Assembly (NCBI GenBank): GCA_963747005.1
Contig: CAVVDT010000003.1
Coordinates: forward strand, 310,001 to 374,000
Length of the DNA: 64,000 nt
Source of the DNA: CAVVDT01 sp963747005
GTDB taxonomy: Bacteria > Pseudomonadota > Alphaproteobacteria > Rhizobiales > Aestuariivirgaceae
Direction of reading: 5' to 3'
The notes beneath the pieces are model-generated. The model made no database searches. It saw nothing but the letters and a program-made list of their open reading frames with translations, and was not told where the DNA came from. Made by a program: the position numbers and the translations under genes. Every line of letters starts with the position of its first letter. Within the stretch, counting starts at the first letter, position 1. Positions 43,412 to 51,500 of this stretch are shown here, in pieces.

Positions 43412-43990
43412 ATGCCCTTGATGCTCGTGACGCCCCCTCAGGGCGAACCCTTGAGCCTTGCCGAGGCCAAGACGTTTCTGCGGCTCGACACAACCGACGA
43501 CGACGTGGTGGTGAGCGATCTGATTGCCGCTGCCCGCCAGCGCATCGAGACCGGTGCCGGCCTGGCGCTGCTCACCCAGAACTGGCGCCTGGTGCTCGAC
43601 GATTGGCCCTCAAGTCGCGAAGTGGGGCTGATACCCGTGCCTGTCGCCAATGTCGATGCGGTACGGGTCCTCGATGCCGACGGCGTCGCCGAGGTCATCG
43701 ATCCGGTCGATTACCTGGCCGAGACGACGTCGCGCCCGGCCCGCCTGGTCCTGCTTTCATCGCGCCAATGGGGGAAGCCCGGACGCGCGGCCGGTGGTAT
43801 CGAGATCGATTTCACCGCCGGCTACGGCAGCGATGCCTCGAGCGTCCCGCTCCCCCTGCGCCAGGCCGTCATGCATCTGGTGACCGAGGCCTACGAGAAC
43901 CGCGAAGGCGGCAGGCCGCAATCACAGCCCGGACGCCTTTCCCCCATCGTGGCGCAACTCATCGGACCCTACCGGAGGGCGCGCCTGTGA
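43412..43990 (+). CDS. Head-tail connector/adaptor protein (g6)
   Basis: A 192-residue protein of the phage gp6/PhiE125 gp8-like connector group. P-L-S-L-A-E-A-K-T-F-L-R-L-D and D-L-I-A-A-A-R-Q-R-I-E open the helical core. F-T-A-G-Y-G-S-D-A-S-S-V-P-L-P-L-R-Q-A-V closes it. It attaches below the portal in RcGTA. The 91-base gap before it, largest in the early operon, contains the capsid stop and a C-rich stretch with no recognised gene. GTGA overlap with g7. Confidence 0.88.
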   Translation: MPLMLVTPPQGEPLSLAEAKTFLRLDTTDDDVVVSDLIAAARQRIETGAGLALLTQNWRLVLDDWPSSREVGLIPVPVANVDAVRVLDADGVAEVIDPVDYLAETTSRPARLVLLSSRQWGKPGRAAGGIEIDFTAGYGSDASSVPLPLRQAVMHLVTEAYENREGGRPQSQPGRLSPIVAQLIGPYRRARL

Positions 43991-44310
43991 AGCTGGTTGC
44001 CGAACTGCGCCACCGGGTGAGCCTGCTCGAACCGGTGGAGACCGACGATGGGGCCGGCGGGCGGACCGTCACCTGGTCGGAACGCGATACCGTGTGGGCC
44101 CAGGTCGTTTCGCTGCGCGGCAAGGAGCGGCAATGGGCCGAGGCCCTCACTGCCGAGAGCCCCTACAGCGTCACTTTGCGCTACAGCCCCGACGTCACCG
44201 TCGAAATGCGCATCGGGTTCGATAACCGTTTGCTCGACATCAAGTCCGTCGCCGATCCGGACGGGCGCCGCCGCTGGCTCGTCTGCTACTGCGTCGAAAG
44301 GCCGGTGTGA
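43987..44310 (+). CDS. Head-closure/stopper protein (g7)
   Basis: A 107-residue protein starting at GTG 43987, which overlaps the connector stop by four bases. The sequence L-R-H-R-V-S-L-L-E-P-V-E-T-D-D-G-A-G-G and V-W-A-Q-V-V-S-L-R-G-K-E is the phage head-tail adaptor (SPP1 gp16-like) pattern. It ends V-C-Y-C-V-E. It should seal the filled head and dock the tail. It is followed by a TGATG junction. Confidence 0.88.
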   Translation: MKLVAELRHRVSLLEPVETDDGAGGRTVTWSERDTVWAQVVSLRGKERQWAEALTAESPYSVTLRYSPDVTVEMRIGFDNRLLDIKSVADPDGRRRWLVCYCVERPV

Positions 44311-44615
44311 TGGCGGTCACGTTCAGACTGAGGCGCCGGCAGGGCGGCGGCGATCCCTCCTTGCAGGCCGCCGCCGCCCTCGATCTTGCCGCCCCCCACA
44401 TTGCGCGCCTGGTGGAAGACGGCCTCATGCGCTCGAGCATGGGGCGCTCCGCCGTCAGGGCCGAGGTGGTGGGCGCCAGCCTGGTGCTGACCGCCCGCCA
44501 CAGCGAACTCGCCAGTGCCGTCCAGCAGGCAAAGGGACCGATCGCTGGCGTCCTGCGCGCTGCCTGGCAGGCAGCGGGCAGCGGCCGGCACTTCAGCGGA
44601 AGGACTGACCCGTGA
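44310..44615 (+). CDS. Extra small GTA-cluster protein between g7 and g8
   Basis: A 101-residue protein whose ATG overlaps the g7 stop (GTGATG; GTG 44307 is also possible). It is basic and helix-rich: F-R-L-R-R-R-Q-G-G-G, a helix A-L-D-L-A-A-P-H-I-A-R-L-V-E, then V-G-A-S-L-V-L-T-A-R-H-S-E-L-A-S-A. The R. capsulatus GTA has no gene with this look at this position. HK97-like phages may have tail-completion proteins here, but similarity is too weak to assign. Tight coupling on both sides indicates a structural role. Confidence 0.65.
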   Translation: MAVTFRLRRRQGGGDPSLQAAAALDLAAPHIARLVEDGLMRSSMGRSAVRAEVVGASLVLTARHSELASAVQQAKGPIAGVLRAAWQAAGSGRHFSGRTDP

Positions 44616-45019
44616 CCACCAATTCCTCCCTCGCCCTGCAAAAGGCGATCCATGCCGCGCTTGCCGCCGATGCCGGCCTTGCCGCGATCCTCGGACCCCG
44701 CGTCTACGACGACGTGCCGCAGGGCACCAGCTTTCCCTATGTGGTCATCGGCGACGTCACGACGCGCGACTGGAGCACCCAGACGCAGCAAGGCCACGAG
44801 CATATCGTGGTCATCCACGCCTGGTCGAACCAGCGCGGTCGGCGCGAGGTGCAGATGATCATCGAGCGCCTCGACGCCGTCCTCGATGGCGCGGCACTGA
44901 CCCTCGACGACCACCAGCTCATCAACCTGCGCGTCGTCTTCTGGACGGCGCTGCGCGATCTCGACGGCGCCACCTATCACGGCGTGGTGCGCCTGCGCGC
45001 CGTCACCGAACCGCTTTAG
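44612..45019 (+). CDS. Tail terminator, DUF3168 (g8)
   Basis: A 135-residue protein starting at GTG 44612 with a GTGA overlap. DUF3168 blocks are visible: L-A-A-I-L-G-P-R-V-Y-D-D-V-P-Q, F-P-Y-V-V-I-G, and H-E-H-I-V-V-I-H-A-W-S-N. It caps the tail tube at the head side and fixes its end. Confidence 0.9.
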   Translation: MTTNSSLALQKAIHAALAADAGLAAILGPRVYDDVPQGTSFPYVVIGDVTTRDWSTQTQQGHEHIVVIHAWSNQRGRREVQMIIERLDAVLDGAALTLDDHQLINLRVVFWTALRDLDGATYHGVVRLRAVTEPL

Positions 45020-45046
45020 CCCAACCAACAGCAGGGAAGAGAACCC

Positions 45047-45460
45047 ATGGCCGCCCAGAAGGGACGCGACTTGCTTCTGAAACTCGACAGCGACGGGGTC
45101 GGCAGCTTCGTCACCGTCGCCGGCTTGCGCACCCACAATCTGACCTTCAATGCCCAGACCGTGGATGCAACCGACCAGGAATCGGCCGGGGCGTGGCGCG
45201 AACTCCTGGCCGATGCCGGCATCAAGTCGGCGGGCATCCGCGGCAGTGGCATCTTCAAGGACGCCGCCTCCGATGCCACCATCCGCACCCTGTTCTTCGA
45301 CGGGACGATCCGCGCCTGGCAGGTGGCCATTCCCGATTTCGGCGTTGTGGAAGGTCCGTTCCAGATCTCGACCCTGGAATTCGCCGGACAGCACGACGGT
45401 GAGATGACGTTCGACCTGTCGCTGGAATCGGCCGGCGAACTGACCTTCACGGCGGTTTGA
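45047..45460 (+). CDS. Major tail tube protein (g9)
   Basis: A 137-residue tube protein of the TP901-1/GTA g9 type: G-R-D-L-L-L-K-L-D at the start, then A-T-D-Q-E-S-A-G-A-W-R-E-L-L and G-S-G-I-F-K-D. It ends in L-S-L-E-S-A-G-E-L-T-F. AGGGAAGAGAA precedes the ATG. Hexamers stack to form the tail, so it should be the most abundant tail product. Confidence 0.9.
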   Translation: MAAQKGRDLLLKLDSDGVGSFVTVAGLRTHNLTFNAQTVDATDQESAGAWRELLADAGIKSAGIRGSGIFKDAASDATIRTLFFDGTIRAWQVAIPDFGVVEGPFQISTLEFAGQHDGEMTFDLSLESAGELTFTAV

Positions 45461-45467
45461 GGCGGCG

Positions 45468-45806
45468 ATGGCGAACCTGCATCGCGGCGATATCGAGGCA
45501 ACCCTCGACGGCCGCAAATACCGCCTGCGCCTGACGCTCGGCGCGCTCGCCGAACTGGAACAGGCCTACGGCGACACGGATCTCCTGGCGCTGGCCGAGC
45601 GCTTCGAGACCGGCCGCATCGGGGCGATCGACGCCATCCGGCTGATCGGCGCCGGATTGCGCGGGGCGGGCAGCGACATTGCCGACGACGATGTCGCGCG
45701 CATGGCATCCACCTCAGGCGCCGCCGGCTATGTGGCGATCGTCGCCGAATTGCTCAGGGCGACGTTTTCGCCGCCTGAAGGGAGCAGCGAAACCCAGGGA
45801 AACTGA
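45468..45806 (+). CDS. GTA g10 tail-assembly chaperone, upstream frame
   Basis: A 112-residue protein of the GTA_gp10 family, with R-L-T-L-G-A-L-A-E-L-E as its signature and a helical body with I-D-A-I-R-L-I-G-A-G-L-R-G-A-G. It is the counterpart of phage tail-assembly chaperone G. The last codons read CAG GGA AAC TGA, placing a G-GGA-AAC heptamer directly against the stop. A -1 slip there would fuse it to the next frame and give a 182-residue product. See the frameshift element at 45797-45838. Confidence 0.88.
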   Translation: MANLHRGDIEATLDGRKYRLRLTLGALAELEQAYGDTDLLALAERFETGRIGAIDAIRLIGAGLRGAGSDIADDDVARMASTSGAAGYVAIVAELLRATFSPPEGSSETQGN

Positions 45807-45838
45807 GGGGCGCCGGGGAGGGGGGCTTTCCCTGGCGC
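45797..45838 (+). promoter_or_regulatory. Candidate -1 programmed ribosomal frameshift element
   Basis: The heptamer GGGAAAC (45797-45803) is phased G-GGA-AAC in g10, the X-XXY-YYZ form. The zero-frame stop follows immediately. After a 6-base spacer a continuous 12-bp stem forms: 45810-45821 pairs with 45827-45838 (nine Watson-Crick and three G-U pairs, 5-base loop). The -1 frame enters the second chaperone without another stop. Confidence 0.75.
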
Positions 45839-45844
45839 GACATC

Positions 45845-46015
45845 ATGGCGGTCGGCCTCGGCCGGTTGTGCCTGGCCCCCGACGTCTTCTGGGCGATGAC
45901 GCCCAAGGAATATGGCGCCGCCGTCGACGCGCTCAATCGCCGCCGTGGCGGGCCGGCACCGAGCCGGGCAGCCTTCGAGGCGCTCATGGATGCGTTTCCC
46001 GACCGAAAGGAATGA
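45845..46015 (+). CDS. Tail-assembly chaperone downstream frame (TIGR02216/rcc01693-like)
   Basis: 56 residues from the only ATG: M-A-V-G-L-G-R-L-C-L-A-P-D-V-F-W-A-M-T-P-K-E, the core of the small GTA/phage protein following g10. The frame is open back to 45779, and the upstream codons G-G-F-P-W-R-D-I belong to the family's conserved start (F-P-W-x-x-V-M-x-x-G-L-G). No start codon or ribosome binding site precedes that part. Full-length synthesis therefore seems to need frameshifting from g10. It is too short and start-poor to be found by ordinary gene calling. Confidence 0.8.
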   Translation: MAVGLGRLCLAPDVFWAMTPKEYGAAVDALNRRRGGPAPSRAAFEALMDAFPDRKE

Positions 46016-46018
46016 ACA

Positions 46019-46585
46019 ATGGCCACCACAGGCGACGGCCTCTCCTTCAGCATCGATCTCGATACATCCGCCCTGCGCACCGGTCTCACCGACCTGGAAA
46101 GGCTGAGCCGCTCCTTCGGCAACACCCTGGTACGGTCCTTCGCCAGCGCTATAACCGGCGGGCGCAAGCTGTCGGACGTGTTGCGCTCGCTCGCCTTGTC
46201 GCTCTCCAATACGGTATTGCGGTCGGCGTTGAGCCCGCTGGGCAATCTGGTCGGTAGCGGCCTGGCCTCGATCCTCGGCAATGCCAGGGGCAATGCCTTT
46301 TCCGGCGGCCGCATCACGCCGTTCGCGCAGGGCGGCATCGTCAACAGCCCGACGCTGTTCGCCATGCGCGGCGGCGCCGGACTGATGGGCGAGGCGGGCC
46401 CGGAAGCCGTCCTGCCGCTGGCGCGCGGTCCCGACGGTCGCCTTGGCGTCAAGGCGCAAGGCGGTCGCGTGGTGACCGTCAACATGAACATATCGACACC
46501 GGATGTTGCCGGTTTCCAGCGCTCACAGACCCAGGTCGCGGCGATGATGGTGCGCGCCCTCGAACGCGGCCAGCGCAACCTTTAG
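46019..46585 (+). CDS. Tape measure protein (g11)
   Basis: A 188-residue short tape measure: S-F-S-I-D-L-D-T-S-A-L-R-T-G-L, a hydrophobic middle, then A-Q-G-G-I-V-N-S-P-T-L-F and G-E-A-G-P-E-A-V-L-P-L, the hallmark C-terminal motif of small tail length proteins. AAGGA precedes the ATG by eight bases. The small size predicts a short tail, as in GTA particles. Confidence 0.9.
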   Translation: MATTGDGLSFSIDLDTSALRTGLTDLERLSRSFGNTLVRSFASAITGGRKLSDVLRSLALSLSNTVLRSALSPLGNLVGSGLASILGNARGNAFSGGRITPFAQGGIVNSPTLFAMRGGAGLMGEAGPEAVLPLARGPDGRLGVKAQGGRVVTVNMNISTPDVAGFQRSQTQVAAMMVRALERGQRNL

Positions 46586-46600
46586 AAAAGGGCAACGGGC

Positions 46601-47239
46601 ATGAGCTTTCACGATGTGCGCTTTCCCGTCGCCATCGCGCGCGGCGCTTCCGGCGGACCCGAGCGGCGCACCGAAATCGTCGTCACCGGATCGGGTGCCG
46701 AACAGCGCAACACCCGCTGGTACGCCTCGAGGCGGCGCTACAATGCCGGCTACGGCGTGAAAAGCCTCGCCGACATCCATGACGTGATTGCTTTCTTCGA
46801 GGCACGGCGCGGCCGCCTTCACGCTTTTCGCTGGAAGGACCATGCCGACTGGAAGTCCTGCGCCCCCGACCAGACGCCCGATCCGGGCGATCAGGCGATT
46901 GGTTCAGGCGATGGAACGACGGCGGCCATCCAACTCGTCAAGTCATATGGCACCGGGGCCGAAGCCTATCTGCGCGCCATCACCAAGCCGGTCGATGCCA
47001 GCGTGCGCATCGCCGTCGACGGCACCGAACTTGCCTCGCCCGCCGACTTCACCGTCGATACCCTGACCGGCATCGTCACGTTCGATGCAAGTGCCATTCC
47101 AGCGCCCGGCACGGCGATCACCGCCGGCTACGCGTTCGACGTGCCGGTGCGCTTCGATGCCGATCTTCTGGAAGTCAACCTGGCGGCCTTCGGGGCCGGC
47201 CAGATTCCCGACATCAGGCTCGTCGAGGTGATCGAATGA
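46601..47239 (+). CDS. Distal tail protein, DUF2460 (g12)
   Basis: A 212-residue protein of the TIGR02217/DUF2460 family. F-H-D-V-R-F-P-V-A-I-A-R-G-A-S-G-G-P starts it. R-W-Y-A-S-R-R-R-Y-N-A-G-Y-G-V-K, F-R-W-K-D-H-A-D-W-K and F-D-A-D-L-L-E-V-N-L follow. It forms the first ring below the tail tube, joining it to the hub. ATGA overlap with g13. Confidence 0.92.
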   Translation: MSFHDVRFPVAIARGASGGPERRTEIVVTGSGAEQRNTRWYASRRRYNAGYGVKSLADIHDVIAFFEARRGRLHAFRWKDHADWKSCAPDQTPDPGDQAIGSGDGTTAAIQLVKSYGTGAEAYLRAITKPVDASVRIAVDGTELASPADFTVDTLTGIVTFDASAIPAPGTAITAGYAFDVPVRFDADLLEVNLAAFGAGQIPDIRLVEVIE

Positions 47240-48135
47240 GACAGCTTCCCGCCGCGCTGCAGAGCACCCTCGACAGCGGCACCACCAGCTTGTGCTGGTG
47301 CTGGAAGCTGACGACCCGCGATGGCACAGCGCTCGGTTTTACCGATCACGATCGCGACCTCGACTTCGATGGGGTCACCTATCGCGCCACCACCGGCTTC
47401 ACGGCGAGCGACATGCAGTCGAGCCTCGGGCTCAGCGTCGACAACCTCGAGGTGGCCGGCGCCTTGTCGTCGCTGGCCCTGACCGAAGCCGACCTGCTGG
47501 CCGGCCGCTATGACGATGCCGCCATGCAGGTGTGGGTCGTCGACTGGTCCGACCCCGCCCAGCGGGCCCTGCTGCGCAGCGGCAATCTGGGCGAGGTGAG
47601 GCGCGGCGATGTCGGCTTCACCGCCGAGATCCGGGGACTGGCCAACCGGCTGAATGTGACCAGGGGTCGCAATTTCCAGTACGGCTGCGACGCCATCCTT
47701 GGCGATGCCCGTTGCGGTGTTGACCTGGCCGACCCGGCCTATGCCGGGACCGGGGCGGTGGTTGCCGCTGACGATGCCTGGCGGCTGCGTGTCAGCGGGC
47801 TGGACGCATTTCAGGCCGGCTGGTTCCGCGGCGGGCTCATCACCTGGTCGAGCGGCGCCAATGCCGGGCGCCTGAGCGAGGTGAAGTCGCATCGCATCGA
47901 TGCAGCCGGCGTGGTGATCGAACTGACAGCGCTGCTCCCGGCAGATGTGGCCGTCGGCGACGGGTTCGACATCGCCGCCGGCTGCGACAAGCAGTTTTCC
48001 ACCTGCCGCGCCAAGTTCGCCAACAACGTCAACTTCCGCGGCTTTCCCCACATGCCCGGCAACGATTTCGTGGTGCGCTATCCCAACACCAGCGACGCCA
48101 GCAATAGCGGCGGCAGCCTGAACGGTGCGGGATGA
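47236..48135 (+). CDS. Baseplate hub protein, DUF2163 (g13)
   Basis: A 299-residue protein of the phage BR0599/GTA g13 family. Features are L-C-W-C-W-K-L-T-T-R-D-G-T, F-T-D-H-D-R-D-L, R-G-R-N-F-Q-Y-G-C-D-A-I-L-G-D-A-R-C-G-V, and the C-terminal cysteine cluster C-D-K-Q-F-S-T-C-R-A-K-F-N-N. In RcGTA the hub carries an Fe-S cluster held by such cysteines, so the same is likely here. Overlaps g14 by four bases. Confidence 0.92.
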   Translation: MRQLPAALQSTLDSGTTSLCWCWKLTTRDGTALGFTDHDRDLDFDGVTYRATTGFTASDMQSSLGLSVDNLEVAGALSSLALTEADLLAGRYDDAAMQVWVVDWSDPAQRALLRSGNLGEVRRGDVGFTAEIRGLANRLNVTRGRNFQYGCDAILGDARCGVDLADPAYAGTGAVVAADDAWRLRVSGLDAFQAGWFRGGLITWSSGANAGRLSEVKSHRIDAAGVVIELTALLPADVAVGDGFDIAAGCDKQFSTCRAKFANNVNFRGFPHMPGNDFVVRYPNTSDASNSGGSLNGAG

Positions 48136-48581
48136 GTGGGACCGACGAGTTTGCGCCCCGTGTCGTTGCCCTGGCGCGCGGCTGGATCGGCACACCTTAC
48201 CGGCACCAGGCGAGCCGGCGGGGTATCGGCTGCGACTGCCTCGGGTTGGTGCGCGGGGTGTGGCGCGATCTCTATGGTAACGAACCGGAGGCGGTTCCCG
48301 CCTATTCGGGCGGCTGGGCCGAAACGCCGGCCGCATCGAATGAGCCGCTGGCCTCGGCCGCCCGCCGCCACATGAGCGAGGTCGAGCCATCAGCCTTTGC
48401 CGGCGGCGATCTTCTGGTGTTCCGCTGGCGCCGGCACCTGCCGGCCAAGCATCTGGGCATCGCGGTCAGTCCCACCCGCATGATCCATGCCCAGGAGGGT
48501 GCGGCGGTGTGCGAGGTGACCCTCAATTCCTGGTGGCGGCGGCATCTCGCCTTCGCCTTCTGTTTTCCCCGCAATCGATAG
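48132..48581 (+). CDS. NlpC/P60-type tail peptidase (g14)
   Basis: A 149-residue cell-wall peptidase. The catalytic Cys36 is in G-C-D-C-L-G-L-V, and the His in A-K-H-L-G-I-A-V. A-R-G-W-I-G-T-P-Y-R-H-Q is the usual N-terminal part. In RcGTA the peptidase sits in the baseplate and helps pierce recipient peptidoglycan. Confidence 0.92.
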   Translation: MSGTDEFAPRVVALARGWIGTPYRHQASRRGIGCDCLGLVRGVWRDLYGNEPEAVPAYSGGWAETPAASNEPLASAARRHMSEVEPSAFAGGDLLVFRWRRHLPAKHLGIAVSPTRMIHAQEGAAVCEVTLNSWWRRHLAFAFCFPRNR

Positions 48582-48590
48582 CGAGCAACG

Positions 48591-51500
48591 ATGGCAACTC
48601 TGGTCCTGCAGACGGCCGGTCAGGCGCTCGGCGGCCTGTTCGGCCCGTTGGGCGGCATCATCGGCCGCGCCGCCGGCGCAATCGCCGGCAATGTCATCGA
48701 CCAGGCCCTCTTCGGCCCACCCACCAGCCACCGCGATGGCCCGCGCCTCAGCGATCTCTACGTGCTGTCGTCGAGCGAGGGCGCTCCGGTGCCGCGCGTG
48801 TGGGGACGCATGCGGGTCTCGGGTCAGATCATCTGGGCGACCCGGCTGGAAGAAGTGGTGACCACCAGCAAGCAGGGATCAGGCGGCAAGGGCGGCTTGT
48901 TGCGGCCCTCCTCGACCCTCACCGAATACGAATATTTCGCCAATCTCGCCATCGGCCTCGCCGAAGGTCCGATTGCCCGCATCGGCCGTGTCTGGGCCGA
49001 CGGCAAGGAGATCGAACTGGACGCCTTTGCCTGGCGCTTTTATCCAGGCGACGAGACCCAGGAGCCCGACAGCCTCATCCTCGCCAAGGAAGGCGCCGAT
49101 GCAGCACCTGCCTATCGCGGTCTTGCCTATGTGGTGCTGGAGCGCTTGCCGCTCGCCCAGTTCGGCAACCGGGTGCCGCAGTTCTCCTTCGAGATATTCC
49201 ACCCGCTGGAATCGATGGAAGACGCTTTGCGCGCCGTGTGCATCATTCCCGGCTCGACCGAATTCGGCTATGAGCCGGCGATCGTTACACGCCAGATCGG
49301 ATGGGGCGAGACCGAGAGCGAGAACGCCCATGCCTCGGCGCTCAAGTCCGACTGGACCGTCTCGCTCGACCAGCTCGCCGGCACCTGTCCGAACGTGGCC
49401 GCCGCATCGCTGGTGGTCGCCTGGTTCGGCGACGACCTGCGCTGCGGTTCGACCACTCTGAAACCCGGCGTCGAGAACACCAACAAGCAAACGTCACCGA
49501 TGAGCTGGGGCGTGGCCGGCCTCGGGCGTGGCGATGCCCATGTCGTATCCGAGATCGACGGTGGTCCGGCCTTCGGCGGCACACCGAGCGACAATTCCGT
49601 TCTCGACGCCATCGCCGATCTCAAGGTGCGCGGGCTCGATGTGGTGTTCTACCCCTTCATCCTGATGGACATTCCCACCGGCAAAGGCCTTGCCGATCCG
49701 TACGGCGTCGGTGCCGAACAGGCGGTTTATCCCTGGCGCGGGCGCATCACCTGCGACCCGGCGCCGGGCGTTGCCGGATCGCCCGACAAGACCGCCGCGC
49801 TGACGGCCGATGTGGATCATTTCTTCGGTGTGGCGCAGGTTTCCGATTTCTCCATCGCCAGCGGCGAGCTGGTCTATTCCGGACCGGACGATTGGGGCCT
49901 CAGGCGCATGGTGTTGCACTATGCCCATCTGTGTTCGCTGGCTGGCGGCGTCGATGCCTTCATTATCGCCAGTGAACTGCGCGGACTGACGACATTGCGC
50001 GATGGCGCGGCGAGCTTTCCCGCCGTCGAGCGGCTGAAGACGCTGGCCGCGGACGTGGCGGGTGTGTTGCCGGGCGCCAAGGTCTCCTATGCCGCGGACT
50101 GGTCGGAATATTTCGGCTATCAGCCGAACGATGCCTCGGGCGATGTGTTCTTTCACCTTGACCCCTTGTGGGCCGCGCCCGCCGTCGCCTTCATCGGCAT
50201 CGACAACTACCTGCCCTTGAGCGACTGGCGCCCCGGCATCGCCCACGCCGATGCCGCGGTCGGTTGGTCCGCGGTCTACGATGCGGACTATCTAAAGTCC
50301 AACATCGCCGGCGGTGAATATTTCGACTGGTATTATGCCAACGATGCCGACCGCGCACTGCAGCAGCGCACCGCTATCAGCGACGGTGCCTATGGCAAGC
50401 CCTGGGTGTTCCGACCCAAGGATCTGGTGAACTGGTGGTCCAACCAGCATTTCAATCGCCCCGACGGCACCGAGGACACCACGCCGACCGGCTGGGTGCC
50501 ACAATCCAAGCCCATCTGGTTCACGGAATTGGGGGTCCCGGCGGTCGATCTCGGCACCAACCAGCCCAACGTCTTCTACGACCCGAAATCTTCCGAAAGC
50601 GCGTTGCCGTATTTCTCCAGCGGGGTGCGCGACGACCTGATCCAGCGGCGGGCGCTGCTGGCTGTCAGCGACTACTGGCGCGCAAGCTCCGGCAATCCGG
50701 TCTCGACGATCTATGGCGGCCCCATGATCGATGCCGACCGTCTTTTCGTGTGGTGCTGGGACGCGCGGCCGTTTCCCGCCTTCCCGGGGCGCAGCGATGT
50801 GTGGGCCGACGCCCCCAACCACCAGCGCGGACATTGGCTCAACGGCCGCCTGGGCGCGGTCGCGCTCGACGATCTCGTTGCCGACATTTGCCACGTCTAC
50901 GGCTTCGACGGTGCGCAAAGTGGTGAGCTGAACGCCGTCATCGACGGTTTTCTCATCGACCGGCCCATGTCGGCGCGAGATGCCATCGAGCCGCTGGCGC
51001 GTCTCTATGCCTTCGACGGCATCGAAACCGGCGGCAACATCATCTTCCGTTCAAGGCTGCAACGTGACGCCGTGGCCATGGCCCATGACGACCTTGTCGA
51101 AACCGATGCCGCAAAGCCGTTGATTGATCTGACGCGCGCCCAGGAAAGCGAACTGCCGACGTCGATCAGGATCGCCTATACCGAAAGCTCGGGCGATTAC
51201 CTTCGCGCCATGGTGGAGGCCCGGCGCTCATCGGCCTCCACCATCCAGGACGTCGCCCTCGATGCCCCTTGCGTACTGCCCCAGTCGAATGCGGCATCGC
51301 GCGCCGCGGTGCTGCTGGCCGAAGCCTGGGTGGGGCGCGAGACGGCCCGCTTCGTGTTGCCACCCGACCGGCTGGCGATCGAGCCGGGCGATTCCATCCT
51401 GCTGGCGGAATCGGGCGTCACCCGGCGCTACCGCATAGAGGAAGTCTCGGATGGCACGGCCCGCGAGGTGCTGGCCAGAAGCCTCGATCCGCATGTCTAC

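Noticed and set aside
41692..43413. A 573-codon minus-strand frame opposite capsid and protease
   Set aside because: The plus strand encodes the conserved HK97 proteins; this frame has no family resemblance.
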